Assembly (NCBI GenBank): GCA_031289815.1
Contig: JAITOS010000114.1
Span: forward strand, 1-18,035
Source of the DNA: Peptococcaceae bacterium
GTDB lineage: Bacteria; Bacillota; Desulfitobacteriia; Desulfitobacteriales; Desulfitobacteriaceae
Direction of reading: 5' to 3'
Length of the DNA: 18,035 bases
This document shows positions 6,345 through 13,875 of the stretch, one piece after another. The notes under the pieces are model-generated. The model was not told the DNA's origin and searched no databases. It saw only the letters and a program-made list of their open reading frames with translations. How positions within the stretch are numbered: the stretch's first letter is position 1; each line of letters opens with the position of its first letter. Both the position numbers and the translations under genes were made by a program.

Positions 6345-7202
6345 ATGTTGGAAAGGGGAACTTTGTATGTGTGCGCGACTCCGATCGGTAATCTTGCCGA
6401 TGTCACATTCAGAGTGTTGGACGTCCTGCGAAAAGCCGATCTGATCGCCGCGGAAGATACGAGGCATTCTCGGAAGCTGTTGCAGCATTATGATATTCAT
6501 ACCCCGATGGTCAGCTATCATGAGCATAACGAAAAGAGCAGGGCGCTGGAATTGCTGGCGAAGCTGCAAGCGGGTCTTGCCGTGGCGTTGATCTCAGACG
6601 CCGGGACGCCGGGAATATCCGATCCGGGCTATGTGATTGTCAATCTTTGCCGGGAGCATGGACTGCCGGTCGATGTTCTGCCCGGCCCGAACGCGGCGGT
6701 GACGGCCTTGATCTTATCTGGTTTACCGGCGGACCGTTTCGCTTTTTTGGGTTTTTGTCAGGGAAAGATTTCAGAGCGGCGGCGCAGAGTAGAAGAATAC
6801 GCGCAAATACCCATGACGCACATATATTATGAAGCGCCGCACCGTTTGGCCGCTTTGCTGGCGGAGATGGCGAAAGTCTATGGAGAGCGGCCGGCGGCGG
6901 TGGTAAGAGAAATCAGCAAGCTCCACCAGCAGGTCCATCAGGGAACCTTGCCGGAGCTGGCGGCAGAATTTGCCCTTCAACGCCCGCGGGGAGAGTGCTG
7001 TATTGTGGTAGGCGCGTATGCGAAGCAGTCGAGACTCGGAACCCCGGATGAATGGCGCGCGGCGGCGGAGAAGAAAATAGAGAGGGGGATTCCTTCCTCC
7101 GTGGCGATGAAAGAAACCGCCCAAGAATTTGATGTCAGCAAGAGAGCGGTCTATCAGGCGGTATTGGACGGCAAAAAAAAGGAAGACGTAGCGTCCTCCT
7201 GA
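6345..7202 (+). CDS. rsmI: 16S rRNA 2'-O-ribose C1402 methyltransferase RsmI
   Basis: RsmI methylates the 2'-O of C1402 in 16S rRNA, using S-adenosylmethionine, to tune decoding in the ribosomal P site. The 285-aa protein has the family's motifs in order: YVCATPIGNLADVT, AAEDTRHS, LISDAGTPGISDPG and VLPGPNAAVTAL, with a C-terminal helical domain ending in SKRAVYQAVL. Start ATG 6345 is supported by AGGAGG at 6332-6337, which overlaps the yabA stop; the frame extends upstream into yabA but without a ribosome site. In B. subtilis (yabC) two small genes lie between yabA and rsmI; here they are absent. Confidence 0.93.
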   Translation: MLERGTLYVCATPIGNLADVTFRVLDVLRKADLIAAEDTRHSRKLLQHYDIHTPMVSYHEHNEKSRALELLAKLQAGLAVALISDAGTPGISDPGYVIVNLCREHGLPVDVLPGPNAAVTALILSGLPADRFAFLGFCQGKISERRRRVEEYAQIPMTHIYYEAPHRLAALLAEMAKVYGERPAAVVREISKLHQQVHQGTLPELAAEFALQRPRGECCIVVGAYAKQSRLGTPDEWRAAAEKKIERGIPSSVAMKETAQEFDVSKRAVYQAVLDGKKKEDVASS

Positions 7203-7205
7203 GGC

Positions 7206-7234
7206 TTGGCTGCGTAAAAGATTTTAAGAGCCAA
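7206..7234. terminator. Weak stem between convergent rsmI and abrB
   Basis: TTGGCT (7206-7211) is complementary to AGCCAA (7229-7234) around a 17-base AT-rich loop in the 67-base gap between the converging rsmI and abrB. It could serve as a bidirectional terminator, but the stem is short and no T-run follows. Confidence 0.25.
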
Positions 7235-7269
7235 ACATGCTTACATCTATGTAGTTATCGCTTGCGCTG

Positions 7270-7542
7270 CTAAACAGCCTGAGAATCAGAAAGGTTCGCC
7301 AAAGCGCTCATGGCTTTGGCGCATTCCGGGCAGATGTTCTTGTTGCGGAAAACCTGGATGTCGCTGGCATTGCCACAGAAAACACAAGCCGGTTCATATT
7401 TTTTTAAGATAATTTTTTCCTGATCGACGTAAATTTCCAGTGCGTCCTTTTCATCAATGCCGAAGGTCCGACGCAATTCAATGGGTAATACGACGCGGCC
7501 GAGCTCATCTACTTTTCTTACGATTCCTGTTGACTTCATCAT
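7270..7542 (-). CDS. abrB: AbrB/SpoVT-family transition-state regulator with zinc ribbon
   Basis: AbrB-type proteins are dimeric DNA-binding regulators of post-exponential genes. The 90-aa protein has the swapped-hairpin DNA-binding domain at residues 1-50 (STGIVRKVDELGRVVLPIEL, then FGIDEKDALEIYV). A C-terminal zinc-ribbon-like part has CVFCGN and CPECAK. This clostridial-type AbrB with paired CxxC motifs differs from B. subtilis AbrB. The ribosome site is AAAGGAG at 7555-7561 (minus strand). It is divergent from metG, as in B. subtilis, and convergent with rsmI. A good promoter lies at 7612-7640. Confidence 0.9.
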   Translation of the reverse strand: MMKSTGIVRKVDELGRVVLPIELRRTFGIDEKDALEIYVDQEKIILKKYEPACVFCGNASDIQVFRNKNICPECAKAMSALANLSDSQAV

Positions 7543-7577
7543 CTTGGTATCTCTCTCCTTTATTATCTCTTTTTTCT

Positions 7578-7597
7578 TTGTCGATTTTTTTCGACAA
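7578..7597. repeat. 7-bp inverted repeat in the abrB leader
   Basis: TTGTCGA (7578-7584) and TCGACAA (7591-7597) flank a run of six Ts. It falls in the abrB 5' leader, about 35 bases upstream of the abrB start, so it could be an operator (AbrB autoregulation is known in Bacillus) or a small RNA hairpin. Confidence 0.4.
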
Positions 7598-7611
7598 GAA
7601 TATACACCCTT

Positions 7612-7640
7612 ATGATACCAAGCGTACCAGTAAAAGTCAA
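7612..7640 (-). promoter_or_regulatory. Promoter of abrB
   Basis: On the minus strand TTGACT (7635-7640) and TATCAT (7612-7617) are exactly 17 bases apart, which is a near-consensus vegetative promoter directed into abrB. The predicted leader is about 65 bases and contains the 7578-7597 hairpin. Confidence 0.65.
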
Positions 7641-7643
7641 CTT

Positions 7644-7676
7644 AAAAGTATAAATATATATAATAAAAGTATAAAT
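7644..7676. repeat. Two 12-bp AT-rich direct repeats at 21-bp spacing upstream of metG
   Basis: AAAAGTATAAAT occurs at 7644-7655 and again at 7665-7676, a 21-bp period equal to two helical turns. A TATAAT for metG (7659-7664) lies between them. The AT-rich, phased layout suits binding by an AbrB-type or nucleoid protein and could control the divergent abrB and metG. This is inference. Confidence 0.4.
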
Positions 7677-7754
7677 TTATATAACATTAGAATTATCCGG
7701 AAAAAGAGAATGATTTTCAGGGAAAAATATAATTTTTTGATAGGGGGAAAACCC

Positions 7755-9731
7755 ATGAAGTACTACGTAACGACGCCTATTTTTTATCCCAATTCCAGCC
7801 CGCACATCGGCACCGCCTACACGACGATCGCGGCGGACGCGCTGTGCCGCTATCGCAGAATGCGCGGCGATGAAGTGTATTTTCTTACCGGAACCGATGA
7901 AAACGCGCAAAAGATTGTACGCACGGCGGAAGCCTTACAGCAAAGCCCTAAAGAATATATCGACGAAGTGGTTGAAAAGTTTAAGGAACAATGGGAGGCG
8001 TTCGCCGTTACCCATGATGATTTTATCCGCACGACGGAAGAACGGCATCAGAAAGTGGTTCAGCGGATTTTTCAGCAGCTGTTTGACCAGGGAGATATCT
8101 ATAAGTCGGAATATGAGGGCTGGTATTGTACGCCTTGTGAGACTTTTTGGACGGAGAGCAAGCTGGCGGAGGGCAAATGCCCTAATCCGGATTGCGGGCG
8201 GGAAGTGGAATTGCTGAAGGAAGAGAGCTACTTCTTCCGGTTGTCGAAATATCAGGAGGAGCTGCTGACCTACATCCGGGAACATCCCGAATTCATTCAG
8301 CCCATATCCCGGCGCAATGAAATGCTGCGCTTTATCGAAGGCGGGCTGGAGGATTTATGTGTTTCCCGAACCACCTTTCAATGGGGGATCCAGGTTCCCT
8401 TTGATCCCAAGCACGTGGTCTATGTCTGGCTGGACGCGCTGATTAACTATATTTCGGCCTTGGGCTATCCGGATGGGGAAAAATACAAAAAATACTGGCC
8501 GGCGGACGTGCATTTGATGGGCAAAGATATCGTCCGTTTTCACGCGGTGATCTGGCCCATTATTCTGTTGGCGTTGAAGGCGCCGCTGCCCAGGGTGGTC
8601 TACGGACACGGCTGGTTTATGAGCAAAGAAGGCGGGAAGATTTCCAAATCGCGCGGCAACGCTCAGAATTCTTTTGAATTGATTGATCGCTACGGCTCGG
8701 ACGCGGTTCGTTATTTCCTCTTGCGGGAAATGCTGCCGGGGGCGGACGGGACGTATTCGGAAGACAATCTGGTGGAGCGGTTGAACAGCGATTTGGCCAA
8801 TGATTTCGGGAATTTTGTTTCCCGAACGCTGGCGATGATTGAAAAATACCGGGCGGGAATCTTGCCTGAGCCTGGTCCGGATACCGAGGTGGAGCGGGAA
8901 ATTCAGGCGTTGGCGCTGGAAATTAAAGCGAAGGTGGAACAGTGCTGGGAGGCTTTTGATCCTGCCGGAGCGTTGGAGCAGATCTGGCGCTTGGTCAGTC
9001 GGGCCAATAAGTATGTCGATGAAACGGCGCCCTGGGATTTAATTAAGCAAAAAGATCAAGCCGAGCGGCTGAAAACCGTCCTCTATACGTGTACGGAATG
9101 TATACGGCTTTTGCAGCTGTTCCTGGCGCCGTTTATGCCGGGGGTGCCGGCCAAAATCGCGGCCTTGATTCAGCATAACGCCGATGCCGATCATCTGGAT
9201 TGGGAGGATACCGGACGCTGGCGCGTATTGACGCCGGGTACCCAGATCCGTAAAGGAGAGTCTTTATTCCCCAGGGTGGATCTGTCCCAGTGGGAAGGAG
9301 AGCCGGTGACGGCGGCTGAGAATACAGCGCCGGACGCCGGAGCGGCGGTGGCGGAACTGTCGGAAGCGGCGGCAATACCGGAAACGCCGGAATTTGAGCC
9401 GTTGAAAGAGGAAATCTCGATGGACGACTTCGCTAAATTGGATCTGCGCGTGGTTAAGGTGATCCGCGCGGAGAAAGTGGAAAAGACGGATAAGCTGCTG
9501 AAGCTGGAAGTGGAGATGGCGGGAGAGCTGCGCACGGTGGTTTCCGGCATTGCCGGACATTATCAGCCGGAAGAGCTGATTGGCAAAGCGGTGATTCTGG
9601 TAGCGAACCTGAAACCGGTGAAGCTGAGAGGAATCCAATCACAGGGCATGATTTTGGCGGCTTCTCACGGCTCGCTGCTAGAGGTGCTCGGCGTAGATAA
9701 GGAGCTGCCGGGAGGTGCGCGAGTCAAATGA
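7755..9731 (+). CDS. metG: Methionyl-tRNA synthetase, with C-terminal tRNA-binding domain
   Basis: MetRS charges tRNA-Met with methionine using ATP. The 658-aa protein has the HIGH-type motif PHIGTAYTTIAADAL near residue 15, a zinc knuckle (CTPCETFW ... CPNPDCGREV), the KMSKS-type KISKSRGN and an anticodon-binding helical domain. Near residue 560 begins a Trbp111/EMAP-like OB-fold domain (DFAKLDLRVVKVIRAEKVEK ... GMILAAS). The OB-fold tail is joined by an Ala/Glu-rich linker (about 522-555). Start ATG 7755 follows GGGGGAAAACCC; the frame runs back to 7440 inside abrB, but nothing supports that start. I see no T-box in the 212-base leader. Its stop overlaps tatD (ATGA). Confidence 0.95.
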   Translation: MKYYVTTPIFYPNSSPHIGTAYTTIAADALCRYRRMRGDEVYFLTGTDENAQKIVRTAEALQQSPKEYIDEVVEKFKEQWEAFAVTHDDFIRTTEERHQKVVQRIFQQLFDQGDIYKSEYEGWYCTPCETFWTESKLAEGKCPNPDCGREVELLKEESYFFRLSKYQEELLTYIREHPEFIQPISRRNEMLRFIEGGLEDLCVSRTTFQWGIQVPFDPKHVVYVWLDALINYISALGYPDGEKYKKYWPADVHLMGKDIVRFHAVIWPIILLALKAPLPRVVYGHGWFMSKEGGKISKSRGNAQNSFELIDRYGSDAVRYFLLREMLPGADGTYSEDNLVERLNSDLANDFGNFVSRTLAMIEKYRAGILPEPGPDTEVEREIQALALEIKAKVEQCWEAFDPAGALEQIWRLVSRANKYVDETAPWDLIKQKDQAERLKTVLYTCTECIRLLQLFLAPFMPGVPAKIAALIQHNADADHLDWEDTGRWRVLTPGTQIRKGESLFPRVDLSQWEGEPVTAAENTAPDAGAAVAELSEAAAIPETPEFEPLKEEISMDDFAKLDLRVVKVIRAEKVEKTDKLLKLEVEMAGELRTVVSGIAGHYQPEELIGKAVILVANLKPVKLRGIQSQGMILAASHGSLLEVLGVDKELPGGARVK

Positions 9732-10507
9732 TTTGGGATACGCACGCTCATTTGGATGATAAAAAATACAGCGATGATTTGGGTGAAGTCAGACAGAGAG
9801 CCAAAGACGCGGGAGTAACCCGTATCCTGAATGTGGGGTACGATTTAGCGGCGTCGGAAAGATCCGTGAAAATGGCGCACAGCTATCCGGAGTTTTACGC
9901 GGCGGTGGGGGTTCATCCGCATGACGTCAAGGCGACCAGCCAAAAAACCTGGGACCGGTTGCAGAGCTTGGCGAAAGAGGATCGCGTCCTGGCTTGGGGA
10001 GAGATTGGCCTGGATTTTTACCGGGATTTATCGCCGCGGCCCAAGCAGAGGGAAGCGTTTATTCAGCAAATAGAGCTGGCGGACGCCGCCGGTTTGCCGG
10101 TGATCATCCACAGCCGGGACGCGGATGAGGAGAGCTTGAAGATCGTGAAAGCGCACCGCCCGCAGCACGGCGGGGTGTTTCATTGCTACTCCGGTTCTTG
10201 GGAAACCGCCAAAATCTTGCTGGATTTAGGGTTTTATCTCTCTTTTGCCGGCCCGCTGACCTATCGGAACGCCAGACACTTGCCGGAGGTGGCGCAAAAA
10301 GTTCCGCTTGACCGCTACTTTGTAGAAACAGACGCGCCGTATCTGACGCCGGAGCCGCACCGGGGCAAAAGAAACGAACCGGCCTTCGTGCGTGAGGTAG
10401 CGAAGAAGCTCGCTGAGTTCCGGGGAATTACTCTGGAGGAAGCGGCGGCGCAAAGCTGGAAGAACGCGGAATGCTTATTCCGGCTGACGCAGCAGAAGCT
10501 TCGCTAA
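9728..10507 (+). CDS. tatD: TatD-family metal-dependent hydrolase (YabD)
   Basis: TatD enzymes are metal-dependent deoxyribonucleases of the amidohydrolase superfamily, thought to act in DNA repair or as D-aminoacyl-tRNA deacylases in some species. The 259-aa protein shows all expected metal ligands: His6 and His8 (DTHAHLD), Glu92 (GEIGLDFY), His128 (IIHSRDA), His152 (FHCYSGS) and Asp202 (ETDAPYLTPEP). The start overlaps the metG stop by 4 bases, so translation is coupled. The 3' end overlaps the convergent crcB by 33 bases. Confidence 0.93.
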   Translation: MIWDTHAHLDDKKYSDDLGEVRQRAKDAGVTRILNVGYDLAASERSVKMAHSYPEFYAAVGVHPHDVKATSQKTWDRLQSLAKEDRVLAWGEIGLDFYRDLSPRPKQREAFIQQIELADAAGLPVIIHSRDADEESLKIVKAHRPQHGGVFHCYSGSWETAKILLDLGFYLSFAGPLTYRNARHLPEVAQKVPLDRYFVETDAPYLTPEPHRGKRNEPAFVREVAKKLAEFRGITLEEAAAQSWKNAECLFRLTQQKLR

Positions 10508-10861
10508 AGCCATGCCGCCCAGCACCCCTAAAAAGCTGAGACTGAGATTCAGCAGCACGTTGGCGGCGGCGAAGGAATACTTGCCGTGCCGGAAAAAATG
10601 GATGGTTTCGACGCTGAAGGTCGAAAAGGTACTCAAGCCGCCCAGCATCCCCGTCGTCAAAAAGAGATTGGCAGGGGCTGAAAACAGCTGGGCCCGGCGG
10701 TCAAGCTCCAGAATAAAGCCGATCAGAAAACCGGCGATCACGTTAGAAAGCAAGGTGCCGCAGGGAAAAGCGGCGCTATGGATCAGGAACAGCTGCGTGA
10801 TCGCGTACCGAAGGCAGGAGCCGATCGCGCCGCCAATACCAACCGCGAGATAGGGAAACAT
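10475..10861 (-). CDS. crcB: Fluoride-specific ion channel CrcB/Fluc
   Basis: CrcB (Fluc) channels export toxic fluoride across the inner membrane as dimers of four-helix subunits. The 128-aa protein has all signature segments: GIGGAIGSCLRY near the N-terminus, TLLSNVIAGFLIG, and GMLGGLSTFSTFSVE with the fluoride-track Phe/Thr residues. The start at 10861 has an AAGGAGG (10870-10876) 8 bases upstream; the longer frame to 10909 is not needed. It follows the antiporter by 19 bases, so the two form a minus-strand operon. Antiporter and CrcB together suit a fluoride/pH response. Its 3' end overlaps tatD. No second crcB copy is seen, so a homodimer is expected. Confidence 0.92.
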   Translation of the reverse strand: MFPYLAVGIGGAIGSCLRYAITQLFLIHSAAFPCGTLLSNVIAGFLIGFILELDRRAQLFSAPANLFLTTGMLGGLSTFSTFSVETIHFFRHGKYSFAAANVLLNLSLSFLGVLGGMALAKLLLRQPE

Positions 10862-10880
10862 ACACACATCCTCCTTATGA

Positions 10881-12836
10881 TCAGGACAGCTGGAGCTCCG
10901 AGGCGGCAATCACTTCTTCCAACTGAATATCTTTTTTCAACTTATTCGCCGTGGCATAAGAGATTTCTCCGGTCTCTAATAAGGTTTGCACGGCGTCTTT
11001 TTGTGTCTGAAGAATTTTAAACTCCAAATCCTGTTTTATTTGCGCGTATTTTTTTCCTTTTTCACCGGAAAGATGTTGGTTGAAGATATCGATGATGGAC
11101 ATATAATGGTTGACGACTCTTTTGACGGCAATAGCATTTTCCGGGGTGGTCATTGCGGTAATCGTTTTAATAGCGGCATAGATCATCTGCGTTTTGGCGC
11201 GCGCCCATTCATCTGGCTTTGAATATCGGCGCTGGTGCAAGAATGAGCGGAATTGGCGCGGGCTGCGCGGAGGAACACGGCGGTTTTTCTCCATGCGGCG
11301 CAGGGTCAGATCCAGCATGTGGCCGATCTGATGAAGGACGTCCTCGTCAAAGGCCTTATCGGCCAGCAGGCGCTGGAGCTCTTCTTTTTCAGCGGCCAGT
11401 CCCAGCTGAATAATGTCGGCGTCATCTTTATAATCAAGCCGGATCACTCGGAGGTTGGAACTGCTTTCTTCTTCAAAAAGCGCGCGCCGGTACTGGGCGA
11501 TTAGTGAATAAGCGGCTTCCTGATTCTGATCGTTTAGCTCATTTTCCAGAAAATCAATGACAGAGGTCATGATTTTTTTCCTGGCTTCGGTAATCAATTG
11601 GGTATGGTTGGCGTCGGGCTTGGCGCAAATCAGCGGCAAAGCGATATTGGCGATCAGCAAGGTCATGATAATGACGCCGCTGCTGATGAACAGGATCAGG
11701 TCTCTTTCCGGGAAAGGCGCGCCGTTGTACAGGGTCAGCGGGATGGAGAAGCAGGCGGCCAGGGTGATCGCGCCCCGGACGCCGGAGAGGGAGGTCAAAA
11801 GGGCGTTTCTGGCGCGGGGAGCTTCTTTGTTGATCAAATAAACCCAGATAAAACGGAACAGGATTAAAATCAGGGTAATGATGAGTACATAGGCAATCGC
11901 CGTAATGTTGCTGATCTGGGAGTCCATAATGATTTTTCCCAAAGTGGAGGGCAGCTGCATCCCGAACAGCAAAAAGACGAGTCCGTTAAGAATGAGCAGG
12001 AAGGTAGACCAGGTGCTTTCCGAGACCAGCCGGATGTTCGTTTCCCGGGCGGAGATCTTTTTAGGAAGTCTTAACGAGCTGATGATGCCGCAGATCACGA
12101 CGGCTAAAATGCCGGAAAAGCCCAGTTTTTCAGCCAGCAAAAAAACCACAAAGGGGGTCATGATTTGAACCAGGGTAAAGAGGGCGGCGTCCTCGATTCC
12201 CATGCGTTTGAGCTTGGAGTTAAAGACGGCGATGAAATAGCTGGCCAGAGCGCCCAGGATCGCGCCGCCAATCGCCATATAAATAAAGGTGAGGGTAGCG
12301 CCGCCGATGGAAAAAGCGCCGGTGAGCTGGGCGGCAATGGCAAAATTAAAGGCGATGAGGCCGGAAACGTCGTTTAACAGGGACTCTCCTTCGACGACGG
12401 TCGAGACGCTGTGCGGCAGACGAATCTTCTGGGAAAGGGCTTTGACGGAGACGGCGTCGGTGGGAGACAAGACGGCGGCCAGGGCAAAAGAAGCCGCCAG
12501 CGGCAGCCCCGGAATCAGCCAGTAGATGCTGTAGCCGCAGATGAAAACGGTCGAGAGAACCAAGCCGAAAGCCATGAGCAGGATGGGTTTTTTAAACGCC
12601 AATAATTCCCGGTTGGAGATGTACTTACCGTCCATAAAGAGAATGGGGGCAATAAATACGAGCATAAAGATTTCGGTCTCGATATGTAAATTTACGCCGA
12701 AAGGGGAGATTCCCAATAAAAAACCCAATAAAATTTGAAAGATAGGGACAGAAACGCGGGGAATGTATTTATAGAGAATATTGGATAGGACGATAAAGAA
12801 CAACAGCATGATGATGGTTTGGATGGTTTCCAGCAA
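10881..12836 (-). CDS. CPA1-family Na+/H+ antiporter with long cytoplasmic tail
   Basis: This 651-aa protein is a monovalent cation/proton antiporter (CPA1/NhaP-type) that exchanges Na+ or K+ for protons. About 12 hydrophobic helices fill residues 1-400. Motifs include LSPTDAVSV (124-131) and VVEGESLLNDVSG (147-159), with Asp156 of the ND pair as the expected ion-binding residue, and SGVRGAITLA near 355. The C-terminal 230 residues form a hydrophilic, charged regulatory tail. The start is a TTG at 12836 after GGGAGGGAG (12841-12849). ATG at codon 10 is the alternative. It is operonic with crcB. Confidence 0.9.
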   Translation of the reverse strand: MLETIQTIIMLLFFIVLSNILYKYIPRVSVPIFQILLGFLLGISPFGVNLHIETEIFMLVFIAPILFMDGKYISNRELLAFKKPILLMAFGLVLSTVFICGYSIYWLIPGLPLAASFALAAVLSPTDAVSVKALSQKIRLPHSVSTVVEGESLLNDVSGLIAFNFAIAAQLTGAFSIGGATLTFIYMAIGGAILGALASYFIAVFNSKLKRMGIEDAALFTLVQIMTPFVVFLLAEKLGFSGILAVVICGIISSLRLPKKISARETNIRLVSESTWSTFLLILNGLVFLLFGMQLPSTLGKIIMDSQISNITAIAYVLIITLILILFRFIWVYLINKEAPRARNALLTSLSGVRGAITLAACFSIPLTLYNGAPFPERDLILFISSGVIIMTLLIANIALPLICAKPDANHTQLITEARKKIMTSVIDFLENELNDQNQEAAYSLIAQYRRALFEEESSSNLRVIRLDYKDDADIIQLGLAAEKEELQRLLADKAFDEDVLHQIGHMLDLTLRRMEKNRRVPPRSPRQFRSFLHQRRYSKPDEWARAKTQMIYAAIKTITAMTTPENAIAVKRVVNHYMSIIDIFNQHLSGEKGKKYAQIKQDLEFKILQTQKDAVQTLLETGEISYATANKLKKDIQLEEVIAASELQLS

Positions 12837-12893
12837 GAAGCTCCCTCCCGTTCCGTTTCCGCCAAGGAAATCATTTTTAGACCATACCTACAT

Positions 12894-12920
12894 ATTATAC
12901 GGCGCTTAGCGCGAAGTCAA
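12894..12920 (-). promoter_or_regulatory. Promoter of the antiporter-crcB operon with palindrome in the spacer
   Basis: On the minus strand TTGACT (12915-12920) and TATAAT (12894-12899) are separated by only 15 bases; a shifted -10, TAATAT, gives 17. The spacer holds the palindrome GCGCT-T-AGCGC (12902-12912). A short spacer with a dyad suggests control by a repressor or MerR-type activator that distorts DNA. I see no fluoride riboswitch in the short leader. Confidence 0.5.
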
Positions 12921-12986
12921 AGCGATCGTCCAAGGCGTTCTGTTTCCGGGGGCGGGAACATAAGCATGGATCAAGGAGGAGGATCT

Positions 12987-13820
12987 ATGTACGCACTACC
13001 GGTCAATATATTGGATGACTGTCGGCAGGCTGTAAAATGGTGGGGAGCCGCCGCCGGGGGAATCGCTCTCGTCTTACTGGGAACCGTTTCGCCGCCGGAT
13101 CGGGGAGCCATGTGGCCAGCGGGGGATAGGAAGGCGGCCGTTGCCTCGACGGCAGCCGTCAGCGGCGGGCGGCAAGCGCAGAGCGATTTTCCCATTCCTA
13201 AAATAAATTTTCCGCTAAGATCTGAAAACGCCGCCCGGAGCTTGCTGGGGGCAGGCAAAGAGGTTCGGGTGATACGGGATATCGTGGACATTCCGGAACC
13301 TTATGCCGTGCAAGTGATCGAATCAGAGGAAGTACCGCCGGGAATGGAAGTGGTGCGGGAAGAAGGAGCGCCGGGCGTGGTGCGGATCATTACGGAGAAG
13401 ACGGCAATGCAGGGCGGGGAGGAAAAAGGGGAAGAAGTGGCCCGGATAGAGCTGAGCGCGCCGAAGCAAAAAGTCGTGCTGAAAAATAGCCGTCCGGCGG
13501 CGGGAGAGTCTTTTGACACGAGCAATATGAAGATCAGTCAGACGTTTATGGTGGAGGCTACGGCCTATACCTATACAGGGAACAACACCTACAGCGGGGA
13601 ACCTCCCCGCTATGGCCTGATTGCCGTGGATCCGAAGGTCATACCGCTGGGCAGCCGCCTGTATGTGGAAGGGTACGGCTACGCGGTCGCCGCTGATACG
13701 GGGGGAGCGATCCGGGGAAAGACGATTGACGTCTTTTTTCCTACGCTTCGACAATGCCAGGAGTGGGGAAGAAAAAAATGCAAGATATTCCTATTATTAG
13801 TGGAAAACATTGACAACTGA
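12987..13820 (+). CDS. 3D-domain cell-wall protein (277 aa), G5-like region
   Basis: This is a probable envelope protein with an uncleaved N-terminal membrane anchor (residues about 19-33, GAAAGGIALVLLGTV) and an extracellular part. A G5-like beta-rich segment (about 90-170) precedes a C-terminal 3D domain (about 188-277): FMVEATAYTYTG, LIAVDPKVIPLGSRLYVEGY, AADTGGAIRGKTIDVFF, with the three Asp residues that name it. 3D domains are thought to act as lytic transglycosylase-like or glycan-binding modules, as in Rpf/MltA-like proteins. The start ATG 12987 follows AAGGAGGAGG. The frame upstream to 12819 is antisense to the antiporter and is not used. It is related to the next gene and probably arose by duplication of the 3D part. 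Confidence 0.85.
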   Translation: MYALPVNILDDCRQAVKWWGAAAGGIALVLLGTVSPPDRGAMWPAGDRKAAVASTAAVSGGRQAQSDFPIPKINFPLRSENAARSLLGAGKEVRVIRDIVDIPEPYAVQVIESEEVPPGMEVVREEGAPGVVRIITEKTAMQGGEEKGEEVARIELSAPKQKVVLKNSRPAAGESFDTSNMKISQTFMVEATAYTYTGNNTYSGEPPRYGLIAVDPKVIPLGSRLYVEGYGYAVAADTGGAIRGKTIDVFFPTLRQCQEWGRKKCKIFLLLVENIDN

Positions 13821-13839
13821 CTGGGAATTGATTTAGAAT
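13810..13839 (+). promoter_or_regulatory. Promoter of the yabE-like gene
   Basis: TTGACA (13810-13815) overlaps the last codons of the preceding 3D gene, and TAGAAT (13834-13839) follows after 18 bases. It is well placed to transcribe the yabE-like gene from about 13846, independently of the upstream gene. Confidence 0.6.
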
Positions 13840-13875
13840 AGACTCGCCGGGGTGAAATAGTAGTGGAGGGATTCG

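Noticed and set aside
7440..7754. Upstream extension of metG into abrB
   Set aside because: It is antisense to abrB and AT-rich leader, has no ribosome site, and would add 105 non-conserved residues. ATG 7755 gives the normal MetRS N-terminus.
7543..7754. T-box leader for metG
   Set aside because: There is no AGGGTGG-type T-box sequence and no specifier-loop architecture; the region is short, AT-rich and shared with abrB.
12837..12960. Fluoride riboswitch upstream of the antiporter-crcB operon
   Set aside because: I looked on the minus strand for the conserved aptamer bases and found none; the leader after the promoter is only about 50 bases.
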